Positions 1 to 6,054 of a stretch of 9,769 nucleotides of DNA are shown here, one piece after another. The stretch is from Nitrospirota bacterium (lineage in GTDB: Bacteria > Nitrospinota > Nitrospinia > Nitrospinales > Nitrospinaceae). The stretch covers positions 1 to 9,769 of the forward strand of contig JAUVMD010000022.1 in the NCBI GenBank assembly GCA_030600405.1, in the 5' to 3' direction. Under the pieces are notes generated by a model, which ran no database searches, was not told the DNA's origin, and was given only the letters and a program-made list of their open reading frames with translations. Position numbers and translations under genes: made by a program. The stretch's first letter is position 1. The number at the start of each line of letters is the position of its first letter.

Positions 1-261
1 AAACTGCAGGTGCAATTAGACGAGTGGGGCACAGAGATCGACAAGCTCAAGGTCGTCGCCGGTAAGGCAAAGACCGGTTTACAAGGTGAGTATTACAAGG
101 AGGTCGAGGACCTTCGATGCAAGCAACTGGAGGCACAGAAAAAACTTCATGAACTCAAAGGAGCGAGCGGAGAGGCCTGGGAAGACCTTAAGGGAGGTAT
201 CGAAATTGCGTGGGGCGCAATGGGCGATGCATTGAAATTGGCCGCTTCCCGGTTCAAATAG
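1..261 (+). CDS. Small charged coiled-coil protein, 3' part (5' end outside window)
   Basis: The visible 86 codons are open from the first base and end at TAG 259-261. A GTG at 10 could be read as a start, but the frame is open upstream of it (K-L-Q-V-Q-L-D-E-W) and those residues continue the same heptad pattern, so I infer that the true start lies outside the window. The protein is rich in Lys, Glu, Ala and Leu with regular hydrophobic spacing, then has A-S-G-E-A-W-E-D-L-K and a Trp- and Ala-containing amphipathic helix. This pattern recalls the small soluble coiled-coil proteins often annotated as sll1863-type stress-response proteins, which are predicted to be all-helical and oligomeric. 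There is no signal peptide or membrane segment in the visible part. Family membership is by eye; the exact function is unknown. Confidence 0.7.
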   Translation, partial: KLQVQLDEWGTEIDKLKVVAGKAKTGLQGEYYKEVEDLRCKQLEAQKKLHELKGASGEAWEDLKGGIEIAWGAMGDALKLAASRFK

Positions 262-304
262 CGGCGAACCGCCGCGGGTAATTTCGGGTCCAGCGTCACG
301 CTGG
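261..304. repeat. Two tandem GC-rich hairpins after the coiled-coil gene
   Basis: GCGGCG-aac-CGCCGC (261-275) begins on the last base of the stop codon. CCAGCG-tca-CGCTGG (290-304) follows 14 nt later. Both are perfect 6-bp stems with 3-nt loops. No T-run follows on either strand, so a classical intrinsic terminator is not supported. They could stabilise the mRNA 3' end or be a REP-like extragenic element. The rest of the spacer up to 479 holds only a short AT-rich direct repeat. Confidence 0.5.
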
Positions 305-397
305 CCGGGCAAGGCCTGGTGCGCACTATAGGTCATAGAAAGGTGTTTCAGATACAAACACGCGGTTCCATGGCTGCTTTTTGTTTCGGATGCTTGG

Positions 398-421
398 AAA
401 GTTATTTTCTAAAGTTATTTT
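398..421. repeat. Short AT-rich tandem direct repeat
   Basis: AAAGTTATTTT occurs at 398-408 and again at 411-421, a period of 13 bp. It lies downstream of the pirin gene on the minus strand. No role can be assigned; it may be a chance slippage product in AT-rich spacer DNA. Confidence 0.35.
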
Positions 422-479
422 TGCTGACCTGCCCCTGTTAGTTGTACCACCTTCTAAGTTGAGATTTATTTTGAAGGCT

Positions 480-1157
480 TTATTCATTCAATTGAACCAA
501 AACCAATTGGGATTTCTTTTCGGCTGTAAAACTCAATCCCTGGCCACGGATCAAGTCTCCTTCAGAAATCTCCTTTTCGTTTGCTGTTCCCTTACCCAAA
601 GTTAAATAAGCAATAAACTCTCCTTCTATTGCAAAACTCTGGCCTTCTTTCATCATCGCCACATCCACCAAAGTATGGCTGTCAAAAGTTTCACTTTGAT
701 TTTTGGCACCCCCATATACTCTCGTCACCTTTCCCCACTCAGGTTGATACAGTTTGTACCCGGCAGGTTCTCCCTTGTTTTCAGGAAGCACCCAGAGCTG
801 AAGCACCCTGTTTTCTGTATCATCGGGGTTGACCTCGTTATGCGAGAACCCTTCACCTCCCGCACGTTGGACCTGTAACTGCAATGCGGATAGGTCCTGC
901 CCGTTTTCCAACGAACCCACATGCGTAAGCCGGCCCTCCAAAACGAAAGTAACGACATCAATTTCCTTGTGACTGTGCATTCTTGTATCCCCTTTGGGAT
1001 TATATTTTGCATCCGCCAGGTAAACAAAGTTACCGATTCCCATCCAGGATGTCTCTTCAATATCGTCACCTAGAACTCTTGGGTCCTCTACCAGGTAATA
1101 TTCCCTGAGGTCCGCAAATCCACCCTGCTCAAGATCACCCCGATGTAAGATTTCCAT
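480..1157 (-). CDS. Pirin family protein (bicupin, YhhW/quercetinase-like)
   Basis: This 225-residue protein matches the usual bacterial pirin length of about 230. The N-terminal cupin shows the expected metal-site pattern: H61-S-H63 in the segment R-M-H-S-H-K-E-I-D, followed by V-V-T-F-V-L-E-G, then S-H106-N-E108-V-N, i.e. the His, His, His, Glu ligand set of pirins. Q-L-W-V-L-P-E at about 120-126 is the typical strand after the ligand motif. The second cupin (about 140-225) lacks ligands, as is normal. Some members, such as E. coli YhhW, oxidise quercetin in vitro; the physiological role here is unknown. It is cytoplasmic, with no signal peptide. The ATG start is preceded by GGGAGG about 11 nt upstream, inside the preceding small ORF, so the two are probably co-transcribed and may be translationally coupled. 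Confidence 0.9.
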   Translation of the reverse strand: MEILHRGDLEQGGFADLREYYLVEDPRVLGDDIEETSWMGIGNFVYLADAKYNPKGDTRMHSHKEIDVVTFVLEGRLTHVGSLENGQDLSALQLQVQRAGGEGFSHNEVNPDDTENRVLQLWVLPENKGEPAGYKLYQPEWGKVTRVYGGAKNQSETFDSHTLVDVAMMKEGQSFAIEGEFIAYLTLGKGTANEKEISEGDLIRGQGLSFTAEKKSQLVLVQLNE

Positions 1158-1160
1158 AAT

Positions 1161-1292
1161 TTAATCCGCCTCCCGACTGAGTTTGAGATAATATTTGGCT
1201 ATTCGAATGACATCTTCAGACAGGGGAAACCTTCTCGGCCAGCGATCGCCCGGGCGATCGTGACCTGCCCCTCCCATTTCTCTTTCTCCCAT
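1161..1292 (-). CDS. Small ORF (43 codons) directly upstream of the pirin gene
   Basis: ATG at 1292 and TAA at 1161-1163 give a 43-residue protein of unknown family. The N-terminal half is hydrophilic and Gly/Arg/Asp-rich; the C-terminal half contains R-R-F-P-L-S-E-D-V-I-R-I-A-K-Y-Y-L, which would form an amphipathic helix. An internal ATG at 1277 has a better ribosome site (GGGAG, 8 nt spacing) and would give 38 residues; the upstream ATG has GAGGGG only 4 nt away. Only 3 nt separate its stop from the pirin ATG, and the pirin Shine-Dalgarno lies inside this ORF. It might encode a real small protein or act as a leader ORF coupling translation to the pirin gene. The gapless junction and protein-like composition favour a real gene, but there is no homology evidence. 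Confidence 0.55.
   Translation of the reverse strand: MGEREMGGAGHDRPGDRWPRRFPLSEDVIRIAKYYLKLSREAD
1243..1260. repeat. Perfect 18-bp palindrome containing a GCGATCGC-type core
   Basis: CGATCGCCCGGGCGATCG is its own reverse complement. The left half is part of GCGATCGC, the octamer known as HIP1 in cyanobacteria. It lies inside the 43-codon ORF, where it encodes D-R-P-G-D-R. Another GGCGATCGCC occurs at about 5013-5022. It may be a methylation or binding site, or simply a consequence of repeated Asp-Arg codons. Confidence 0.6.
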
Positions 1293-1322
1293 ATTGCCCC
1301 TCACTCGCAATTTAGTGTAAAG

Positions 1323-1354
1323 TAGCCCCTTTAAACCTTCTTTTCAAGGGGCTA
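1323..1354 (+). promoter_or_regulatory. Inverted repeat covering the polA ribosome binding site and start
   Basis: TAGCCCCTT (1323-1331) is exactly complementary to AAGGGGCTA (1346-1354), with a 14-nt loop between. The right arm contains the whole Shine-Dalgarno-like AAGGGG and the A of the ATG. In a transcript beginning upstream of 1323, the hairpin would hide the ribosome site and the first base of the start codon. A weak promoter candidate (TTGCCC 1294-1299, 16 nt, TGTAAA 1316-1321) would start transcription near 1328 and remove part of the left arm, so promoter choice would decide whether the structure forms. The repeat is seen directly; control of polA by it is inferred. Confidence 0.5.
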
Positions 1355-4044
1355 TGGTCAGGAAACCGAAACTTTATCTGATTGACGGGTCGTCGTATAT
1401 TTTCCGGGCGTTTTACGGCATCCGGCAGTTCCTGTCCAATAGCCAAGGACTCCCCACCAACGCGCTGTACGGCTTCACCACCATGCTCTCCAAGGTGGTG
1501 CGCGACGAACAGCCGGACTACCTCGCCGTGGTGTTCGACTCCAAAGCCAAAACCTTCCGCCACGACATGTACCCCGACTACAAGGCCAACCGCGACACCC
1601 CGCCGGAAGAGCTGGCTGAGCAGTTCCCCTATTTCGAACCGCTGGTGGAGGCGTTCAATATCGTCAGCCTCAGGCAGGACGGGTTCGAGGCGGACGACAT
1701 CATCGGCACGCTGGCGAAGATGGGCGAGCAGGAAGGGATGGCGGTCACCATCGTCAGCGGCGACAAGGACATGATGCAGTTGATTTCCCCCAACGTCCAC
1801 ATGCTCGACACGATGAAGGACAAACGCTTCGAGAAAACGGAGGTGATCGACAAGTTCGGCGTGCCGCCGGACAAGGTGACCGAGGTGATGGGCCTGATGG
1901 GCGACTCCAGCGATAACATCCCCGGCGTGAAGGGGGTGGGACCCAAAACGGCGACGGAGCTGATCCAGAAATACGGCTCGATCGAAAAGCTTTACAAACA
2001 TATTGATGACATTGAGAAGGCGAAGTTGAAAGAAAAACTGGAGACGGACAAGGAGAACGCCCTGCTAAGCCGGAAGCTGGTGACCATCGATACCGCAATG
2101 AAACTCGACTGTAAAGTCGAAGATCTCAAGATGAAAGAACCGGACACCGACAAACTGCGCAACATATTCACCGAGCTTGGTTTTAAATCCCTGTTGGCCG
2201 ACTTACCGGAGGGGGAGGGAACAACTGCACAGCCCGCAGCCGAGAAAGTTGAGTCGCATTACGAAACGATCCTAGACGAGAAGGCATTAAATAAACTCGT
2301 CAAGCAATTGAAGAAAGCGAAAGAGTTCGCGCTCGACCTCGAAACGACGAGTAAGCATCCAACCCGCGCGGAGATGGTAGGTATCTCATTTTCCTGGGCG
2401 GAGGGCGAGGCGTGCTACATCCCGGTGAGCCACCGCTACCTGGGCGTGCCGGAGCAGTTGGATAAAAAGAAAGTCATCGCCGCCCTCAAGCCACTCCTCG
2501 AAGACGCCAAGCTGAAAAAGTTCGGGCACAACATCAAGTACGATCTCATCGTGTTAGTCAACGAGGGCGTCCAGCTTAAGGGTGTGGCGTTCGATTCCAT
2601 GCTGGCGTCGTATGTGCTGGACCCGTCGAAGCGGCAACACGGAATGGACGAACTGGCGTTGGAAATGCTGGGGCATCAGAACATAACCTATTCCGACGTG
2701 GCGGGGAAGGGGGCGAAGCAGATCGGCTTCGACGAGGTGGCCATCGACGTGGCGGCCGAGTACGCGGCGGAGGACAGCGACATCACCTGGCGGTTGACGC
2801 ACGCGCTGAAGGCACGACTCAGGGATGAGACCTTAAAATTGTATGAAGAGCTGGAGTTGCCGCTGATCGATGTGCTGGCGGATATGGAGATGACCGGCGT
2901 GCGGGTCGACCGCGAGCATCTCAAAAAGATGTCCAGTAAGTTGACCAAGGCCTTAATGAAGCATGAGGACGAAATTTACGCGCTGGCAGGGGAGCCGTTC
3001 AATATCAATTCGCCGAAGCAGTTGGCGGTGATCCTGTTCGAGAAGATGGGATTGACGGCGAAGAAGAAGACCAAGACCGGCTACTCGACCGACATGAGTG
3101 TGATGGAGGAGTTGGCGGACGAGCATGAACTGCCGGCGATGATCGTCAATTTCCGCCAGCTATCGAAGTTGAAGTCGACCTACATCGACGCCCTGCCGCT
3201 GGAGATCAACCCCAAGACCGGGCGGGTTCATACTTCATACAACCAGACCGTTGCCGCGACGGGACGGTTGAGCAGCAGCGATCCCAATTTGCAGAACATA
3301 CCGATCCGCTCGGACCTCGGTAAGGAAATCCGCCAGGCGTTTGTCGCGGATAAAAACGGCTGGTTGTTGTCGGCGGACTATTCACAGATCGAGTTGCGCA
3401 TTCTCGCGCATCTGTCGAACGATCCGGCATTGATCCGGGCGTTCAAGAATGACGAGGACATTCACACACGCACGGCGGCGGAGATATTCGGTCAGCCGCT
3501 GGACGGGGTGGACGAGGACGGGCGACGCATGGCGAAAGCCGTCAATTTCGGCATCGTGTACGGGTTGAGCGCGTTCGGGTTGTCGCGGCAGTTGAAGATA
3601 TCGCCGGGTGAGGCGAAGGCGTTCATCGACCAGTATTTCGATCTGTACAAAAACGTTAAGATCTTTATGGAGAGCACGATTGAAGAAGCACGGCAGTGTG
3701 GCTATACCGTGACGATGATGAACCGGCGGCGGTACCTGCCCGACCTGCACAGCAAGAACCGGCAGGTGCGGGAAGCGGCGGAGCGGGTGGCGATCAATTC
3801 GCCGGTGCAGGGCAGTGCGGCGGACATGATCAAGCTGGCGATGATCCGCCTGCATCATCAGCTGGCGAAGCTGATGTCGAAGATGATCATGCAGGTGCAT
3901 GACGAACTGGTATTCGAATGTCCGGCGAAAGAGAAGAAAGAGGTCGAGGCGCTGGTCAAAAAAGAAATGGAAGGCGTGTGGCCGATGCAGGTGCCGGTGG
4001 TGGTGCATCTGAACTGGGGCAAGAACTGGGACGAAGCGCATTAA
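1354..4044 (+). CDS. polA: DNA polymerase I (5'-3' exonuclease, 3'-5' exonuclease, polymerase)
   Basis: This is a full-length family A polymerase of 896 residues that fills Okazaki gaps, removes RNA primers and does repair synthesis in the cytoplasm. The 5' nuclease domain (about 1-285) has L-I-D11-G-S-S, F-D62-S, F-E112-A-D-D, S-G-D137-K-D139 and the helix-hairpin-helix G-V-K-G-V-G-P-K near 191-198. The proofreading domain (about 300-490) keeps D328-L-E330, G-H-N-I-K-Y-D397 and Y470-A-A-E-D474, so exonuclease activity should be intact, unlike in Taq-type enzymes. The polymerase domain has motif A (A-D675-Y-S-Q-I-E), motif B/O-helix (R724, K728, F732, Y736) and motif C (Q-V-H849-D850-E851). 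Phe732 corresponds to E. coli Phe762, the residue associated with dideoxynucleotide discrimination. The ATG start fits the family N-terminus; the AAGGGG ribosome site is very close (2 nt) and lies in a hairpin arm. The gene is GC-rich. Confidence 0.98.
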   Translation: MVRKPKLYLIDGSSYIFRAFYGIRQFLSNSQGLPTNALYGFTTMLSKVVRDEQPDYLAVVFDSKAKTFRHDMYPDYKANRDTPPEELAEQFPYFEPLVEAFNIVSLRQDGFEADDIIGTLAKMGEQEGMAVTIVSGDKDMMQLISPNVHMLDTMKDKRFEKTEVIDKFGVPPDKVTEVMGLMGDSSDNIPGVKGVGPKTATELIQKYGSIEKLYKHIDDIEKAKLKEKLETDKENALLSRKLVTIDTAMKLDCKVEDLKMKEPDTDKLRNIFTELGFKSLLADLPEGEGTTAQPAAEKVESHYETILDEKALNKLVKQLKKAKEFALDLETTSKHPTRAEMVGISFSWAEGEACYIPVSHRYLGVPEQLDKKKVIAALKPLLEDAKLKKFGHNIKYDLIVLVNEGVQLKGVAFDSMLASYVLDPSKRQHGMDELALEMLGHQNITYSDVAGKGAKQIGFDEVAIDVAAEYAAEDSDITWRLTHALKARLRDETLKLYEELELPLIDVLADMEMTGVRVDREHLKKMSSKLTKALMKHEDEIYALAGEPFNINSPKQLAVILFEKMGLTAKKKTKTGYSTDMSVMEELADEHELPAMIVNFRQLSKLKSTYIDALPLEINPKTGRVHTSYNQTVAATGRLSSSDPNLQNIPIRSDLGKEIRQAFVADKNGWLLSADYSQIELRILAHLSNDPALIRAFKNDEDIHTRTAAEIFGQPLDGVDEDGRRMAKAVNFGIVYGLSAFGLSRQLKISPGEAKAFIDQYFDLYKNVKIFMESTIEEARQCGYTVTMMNRRRYLPDLHSKNRQVREAAERVAINSPVQGSAADMIKLAMIRLHHQLAKLMSKMIMQVHDELVFECPAKEKKEVEALVKKEMEGVWPMQVPVVVHLNWGKNWDEAH

Positions 4045-4136
4045 TTATTTATAGAAAGACCACGCTTTACCGAATCTCCTTTTATCCACAAGTTGAGCAA
4101 ATTGTTTCCCTCCCGCTTTACCCGCCATCTTTTCCT

Positions 4137-4163
4137 TTGAAGCCTTTGGCGCTTTGCTATACT
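4137..4163 (+). promoter_or_regulatory. Possible sigma70-type promoter for the phosphoesterase operon
   Basis: TTGAAG (4137-4142) and TATACT (4158-4163) are separated by 15 nt, 45 nt before the TTG start at 4208. The -10 is good (5 of 6); the spacing is short. The same stretch also forms a weak hairpin (CGCTTT 4150-4155 with AAAGCG 4169-4174) followed by six T's at 4175-4180, which could instead be a weak polA terminator. The two readings compete and I cannot choose between them. Confidence 0.3.
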
Positions 4164-4207
4164 TGAAGAAAGCGTTTTTTCGGCACTGTCTTTGATGAGG
4201 CCAACTC

Positions 4208-5110
4208 TTGAGTGAATCATCTAAATTTTTAACCCGTCCACTGAGCCGCCGGTTCTTTTTAAAAGCAGGATTGGGGATTTTAGGTGTGGCCGCACTGGGT
4301 GTGGGAAAGGGGTACGCGAACACTCTGCGGTCCCAAATTCGGGTGGAGCGGGTGCCTATTCGACTGAAGCGTTTGCCCGAGGCGTTTCGCGGATTTAAAA
4401 TTGCCCAGCTCAGCGATTTGCATTCCTCCCCGCTGGTCGATAAGGAACATTTGGAGCATGCGGTGGACCTGGCTCTGGCAGAAAAACCCGATCTGATCGT
4501 GTTGACCGGAGATTTTATCGGGCACACCTTAAGGACACACCGCCAGGAGATTCATGAATTTGATGTGCAGTATCTGGACAATCTGGTCGCGGCGCTGGGC
4601 CGGGCGAAAGCACCGTTCGGGACGTATGCGGTTTTAGGCAACCATGATTTCTGGAGCGGGCCGGAGGTGACCGAACGCATTTGTCATGATTTCGAGACAC
4701 GCGCCCGGATACCGGTATTGCGAAACCAGCGCGTTACGCTTACCAAAGAAGAAGAGTCGATTCAGCTATTGGGAGTGGACGATTATTGGCACAGCTGGGA
4801 TTTGCGCAAGGCCCTTCGCAAGGTTCCCAAGCAATCCATAAAAATACTTTTGAGCCACAACCCGGAAATTAATCGTCAGATCAAGCCGTCCCACAACATT
4901 GGTTTGGTGTTGTCCGGTCATACCCATGGCGGGCAAGTGTCTCTGCCGTTTATAGGTGTCCCTTTCAGCCCGACCCAAAGTCAAAAATATTTGAGGGGAC
5001 TGGTGCGGGATGGCGATCGCCAAACCTACATCACCCGCGGCGTTGGGCATCTGGTGGTTCCGATCCGTTTCAATTGTCCGCCGGAAGTGACGCTGATTAC
5101 TTTGGTTTGA
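4208..5110 (+). CDS. Tat-exported metallophosphoesterase (YkuE-like)
   Basis: This is a 300-residue calcineurin-like phosphoesterase. The N-terminus carries a clear twin-arginine signal, S13-R-R-F-F-L-K, followed by a hydrophobic stretch (about 20-38), so the folded, metal-loaded enzyme should be exported to the periplasm or held at the membrane. The two-metal site is complete: D70-L-H72, G-D102, G-N145-H-D, S-H217-N-P-E and G-H238-T-H240-G-G-Q. Members of this group hydrolyse phosphomonoesters or phosphodiesters; YkuE-like enzymes have been linked to the cell envelope, but the substrate here is not visible. The TTG start at 4208 is supported by GATGAGG ending 7 nt upstream and by placing the Tat motif at the N-terminus; no ATG is available nearby. 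It is probably the first gene of an operon with the beta-barrel gene, which starts 14 nt after this stop. Confidence 0.93.
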   Translation: MSESSKFLTRPLSRRFFLKAGLGILGVAALGVGKGYANTLRSQIRVERVPIRLKRLPEAFRGFKIAQLSDLHSSPLVDKEHLEHAVDLALAEKPDLIVLTGDFIGHTLRTHRQEIHEFDVQYLDNLVAALGRAKAPFGTYAVLGNHDFWSGPEVTERICHDFETRARIPVLRNQRVTLTKEEESIQLLGVDDYWHSWDLRKALRKVPKQSIKILLSHNPEINRQIKPSHNIGLVLSGHTHGGQVSLPFIGVPFSPTQSQKYLRGLVRDGDRQTYITRGVGHLVVPIRFNCPPEVTLITLV

Positions 5111-5124
5111 GCCAGGAGGAATTT

Positions 5125-5820
5125 TTGGTATCATCCGCCAACTTTCATAGACATTCAATTATCCTTTGTGCCCTCCTTTGTATTTATATTTTGATACTGG
5201 GCGGCGGGACAGCACGGGCAGAGGGGGGTAACTTTGTGAGTTTCGGCGTGGCGGGTGGTTTGGCGATTGCTCCCAATGCGGGATTGGAATCCAGCCCACC
5301 CTCGGGCGATGCCGACTTCGCTGGCGGCTATTCCATCAAAGCCTCTTTAGGATTTGTACTGGCGCAAAAATTTCAACTGGAAACCGAATACCTTTATACA
5401 TTTAACCGCATCGACTCCATCATCAACCCCCCGACCGTGACGGAACTGGAGAACTCGGACCGGGTGACGCATAACCTGATGTTGACTGCGACCTATCGGA
5501 TGGAGGTCCCTCCTCTGGGAGATACGTATTGGGAGCGTCGGGGGTATTATGTTTATTTCGGAGGAGGAGTAGGAGTTTCCTGGCAGGATTACACCGTGGA
5601 GACCCTTGCCAGTGCCGCAGACTCCAGCCTCTCCTGGCAGATCCTAATCGGGTTTGAAAAGATGAATCCTTCTCCGTATCTGTTTGCAGCTCTTCCCTCG
5701 CCCTTTTTGCAATACCGGTTTCTTCAAATCACGGAGGGAGATTTCGGAGCGTTCAAGGCGGATGCTTCCCTTCATCTCATTGAGTTCGGTTTCCGTTTTT
5801 ACGGCGGATTCGGTTCTTAA
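5125..5820 (+). CDS. Outer-membrane beta-barrel protein (OmpA-like barrel fold)
   Basis: The predicted protein has 231 residues. The start is TTG 5125 with AGGAGG at 5114-5119, 5 nt away; a longer reading from 5074 would overlap the phosphoesterase gene and bury the signal sequence, so I reject it. Residues 9-32 form a typical secretion signal ending A-R-A, with cleavage likely before E33. The mature part shows alternating polar/hydrophobic strands with aromatic girdle residues (F-V-S-F-G-V-A near 37, I-K-A-S-L-G-F near 71, L-E-T-E-Y-L-Y near 85, Y-Y-V-Y-F-G-G-G near 141), as expected for a small 8-stranded outer-membrane barrel. The last strand, F-G-F-R-F-Y, is followed by G-G-F-G-S rather than ending on the classical terminal Phe. 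The function is unknown: structural, adhesin-like or a small channel. The short gap suggests joint expression with the exported phosphoesterase. Confidence 0.8.
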   Translation: MVSSANFHRHSIILCALLCIYILILGGGTARAEGGNFVSFGVAGGLAIAPNAGLESSPPSGDADFAGGYSIKASLGFVLAQKFQLETEYLYTFNRIDSIINPPTVTELENSDRVTHNLMLTATYRMEVPPLGDTYWERRGYYVYFGGGVGVSWQDYTVETLASAADSSLSWQILIGFEKMNPSPYLFAALPSPFLQYRFLQITEGDFGAFKADASLHLIEFGFRFYGGFGS

Positions 5821-6054
5821 TCTTACCGTCCACTCTTTAGCCCGTTCTTAGGAAGCTAAGGGCGGGGGGAGGCTAGAAGGAACTGGGATGGTGGGCCAAC
5901 CTTTTTAGGGCAACCAAATTTTTGTTGAGGGCGGTCCTTCATCTAACCGGGCCAAATCCAAGAGAATATTTCAAATTAGATTAAATTCCCTTACACTATA
6001 AAGGTAGAGCATGAGTGTCATTTTATTCTAACTGAGAGGCTTTGGAAGAAGAGA
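5821..6054. other. Intergenic spacer with a short hairpin and a weak promoter candidate
   Basis: A CTTAG-gaag-CTAAG hairpin (5847-5860) flanked by partly pairing GCC/GGC lies 27 nt after the barrel gene but has no T-run, so termination there is uncertain. Toward the 3' end, TTCAAA (5970-5975), 16 nt, TACACT (5992-5997) could be a weak promoter for the next gene. A six-codon ATG...TAA mini-ORF at 6011-6031 follows an AAGG and may be chance. I see no gene in the spacer. Confidence 0.35.

Noticed and set aside
725..1069. 114-codon alternate frame on the pirin strand
   Set aside because: The overlapping pirin frame has complete metal-site motifs; this one is compositionally random.
1312..2001. 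229-codon open frame on the minus strand opposite polA
   Set aside because: It is the complement shadow of a GC-rich, strongly conserved polA region; composition is His/Arg/Val-rich and there is no separate evidence.
3382..4041. 219-codon minus-strand frame opposite the polA polymerase domain
   Set aside because: Shadow of the conserved catalytic region of polA; no family features.
4150..4180. Weak hairpin plus T6 as polA terminator
   Set aside because: The stem is only 6 bp with a 13-nt loop and overlaps a plausible promoter -10, so it was not listed as a terminator.
4045..4527. 160-codon minus-strand frame across the start of the phosphoesterase gene
   Set aside because: Most of it is antisense to the well-supported Tat signal and metal-site coding region; only the 27-codon tail is kept as a low-interest note.
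5074..5124. Upstream extension of the beta-barrel gene
   Set aside because: It would overlap the phosphoesterase and displace the signal peptide; TTG 5125 has an ideally placed AGGAGG.
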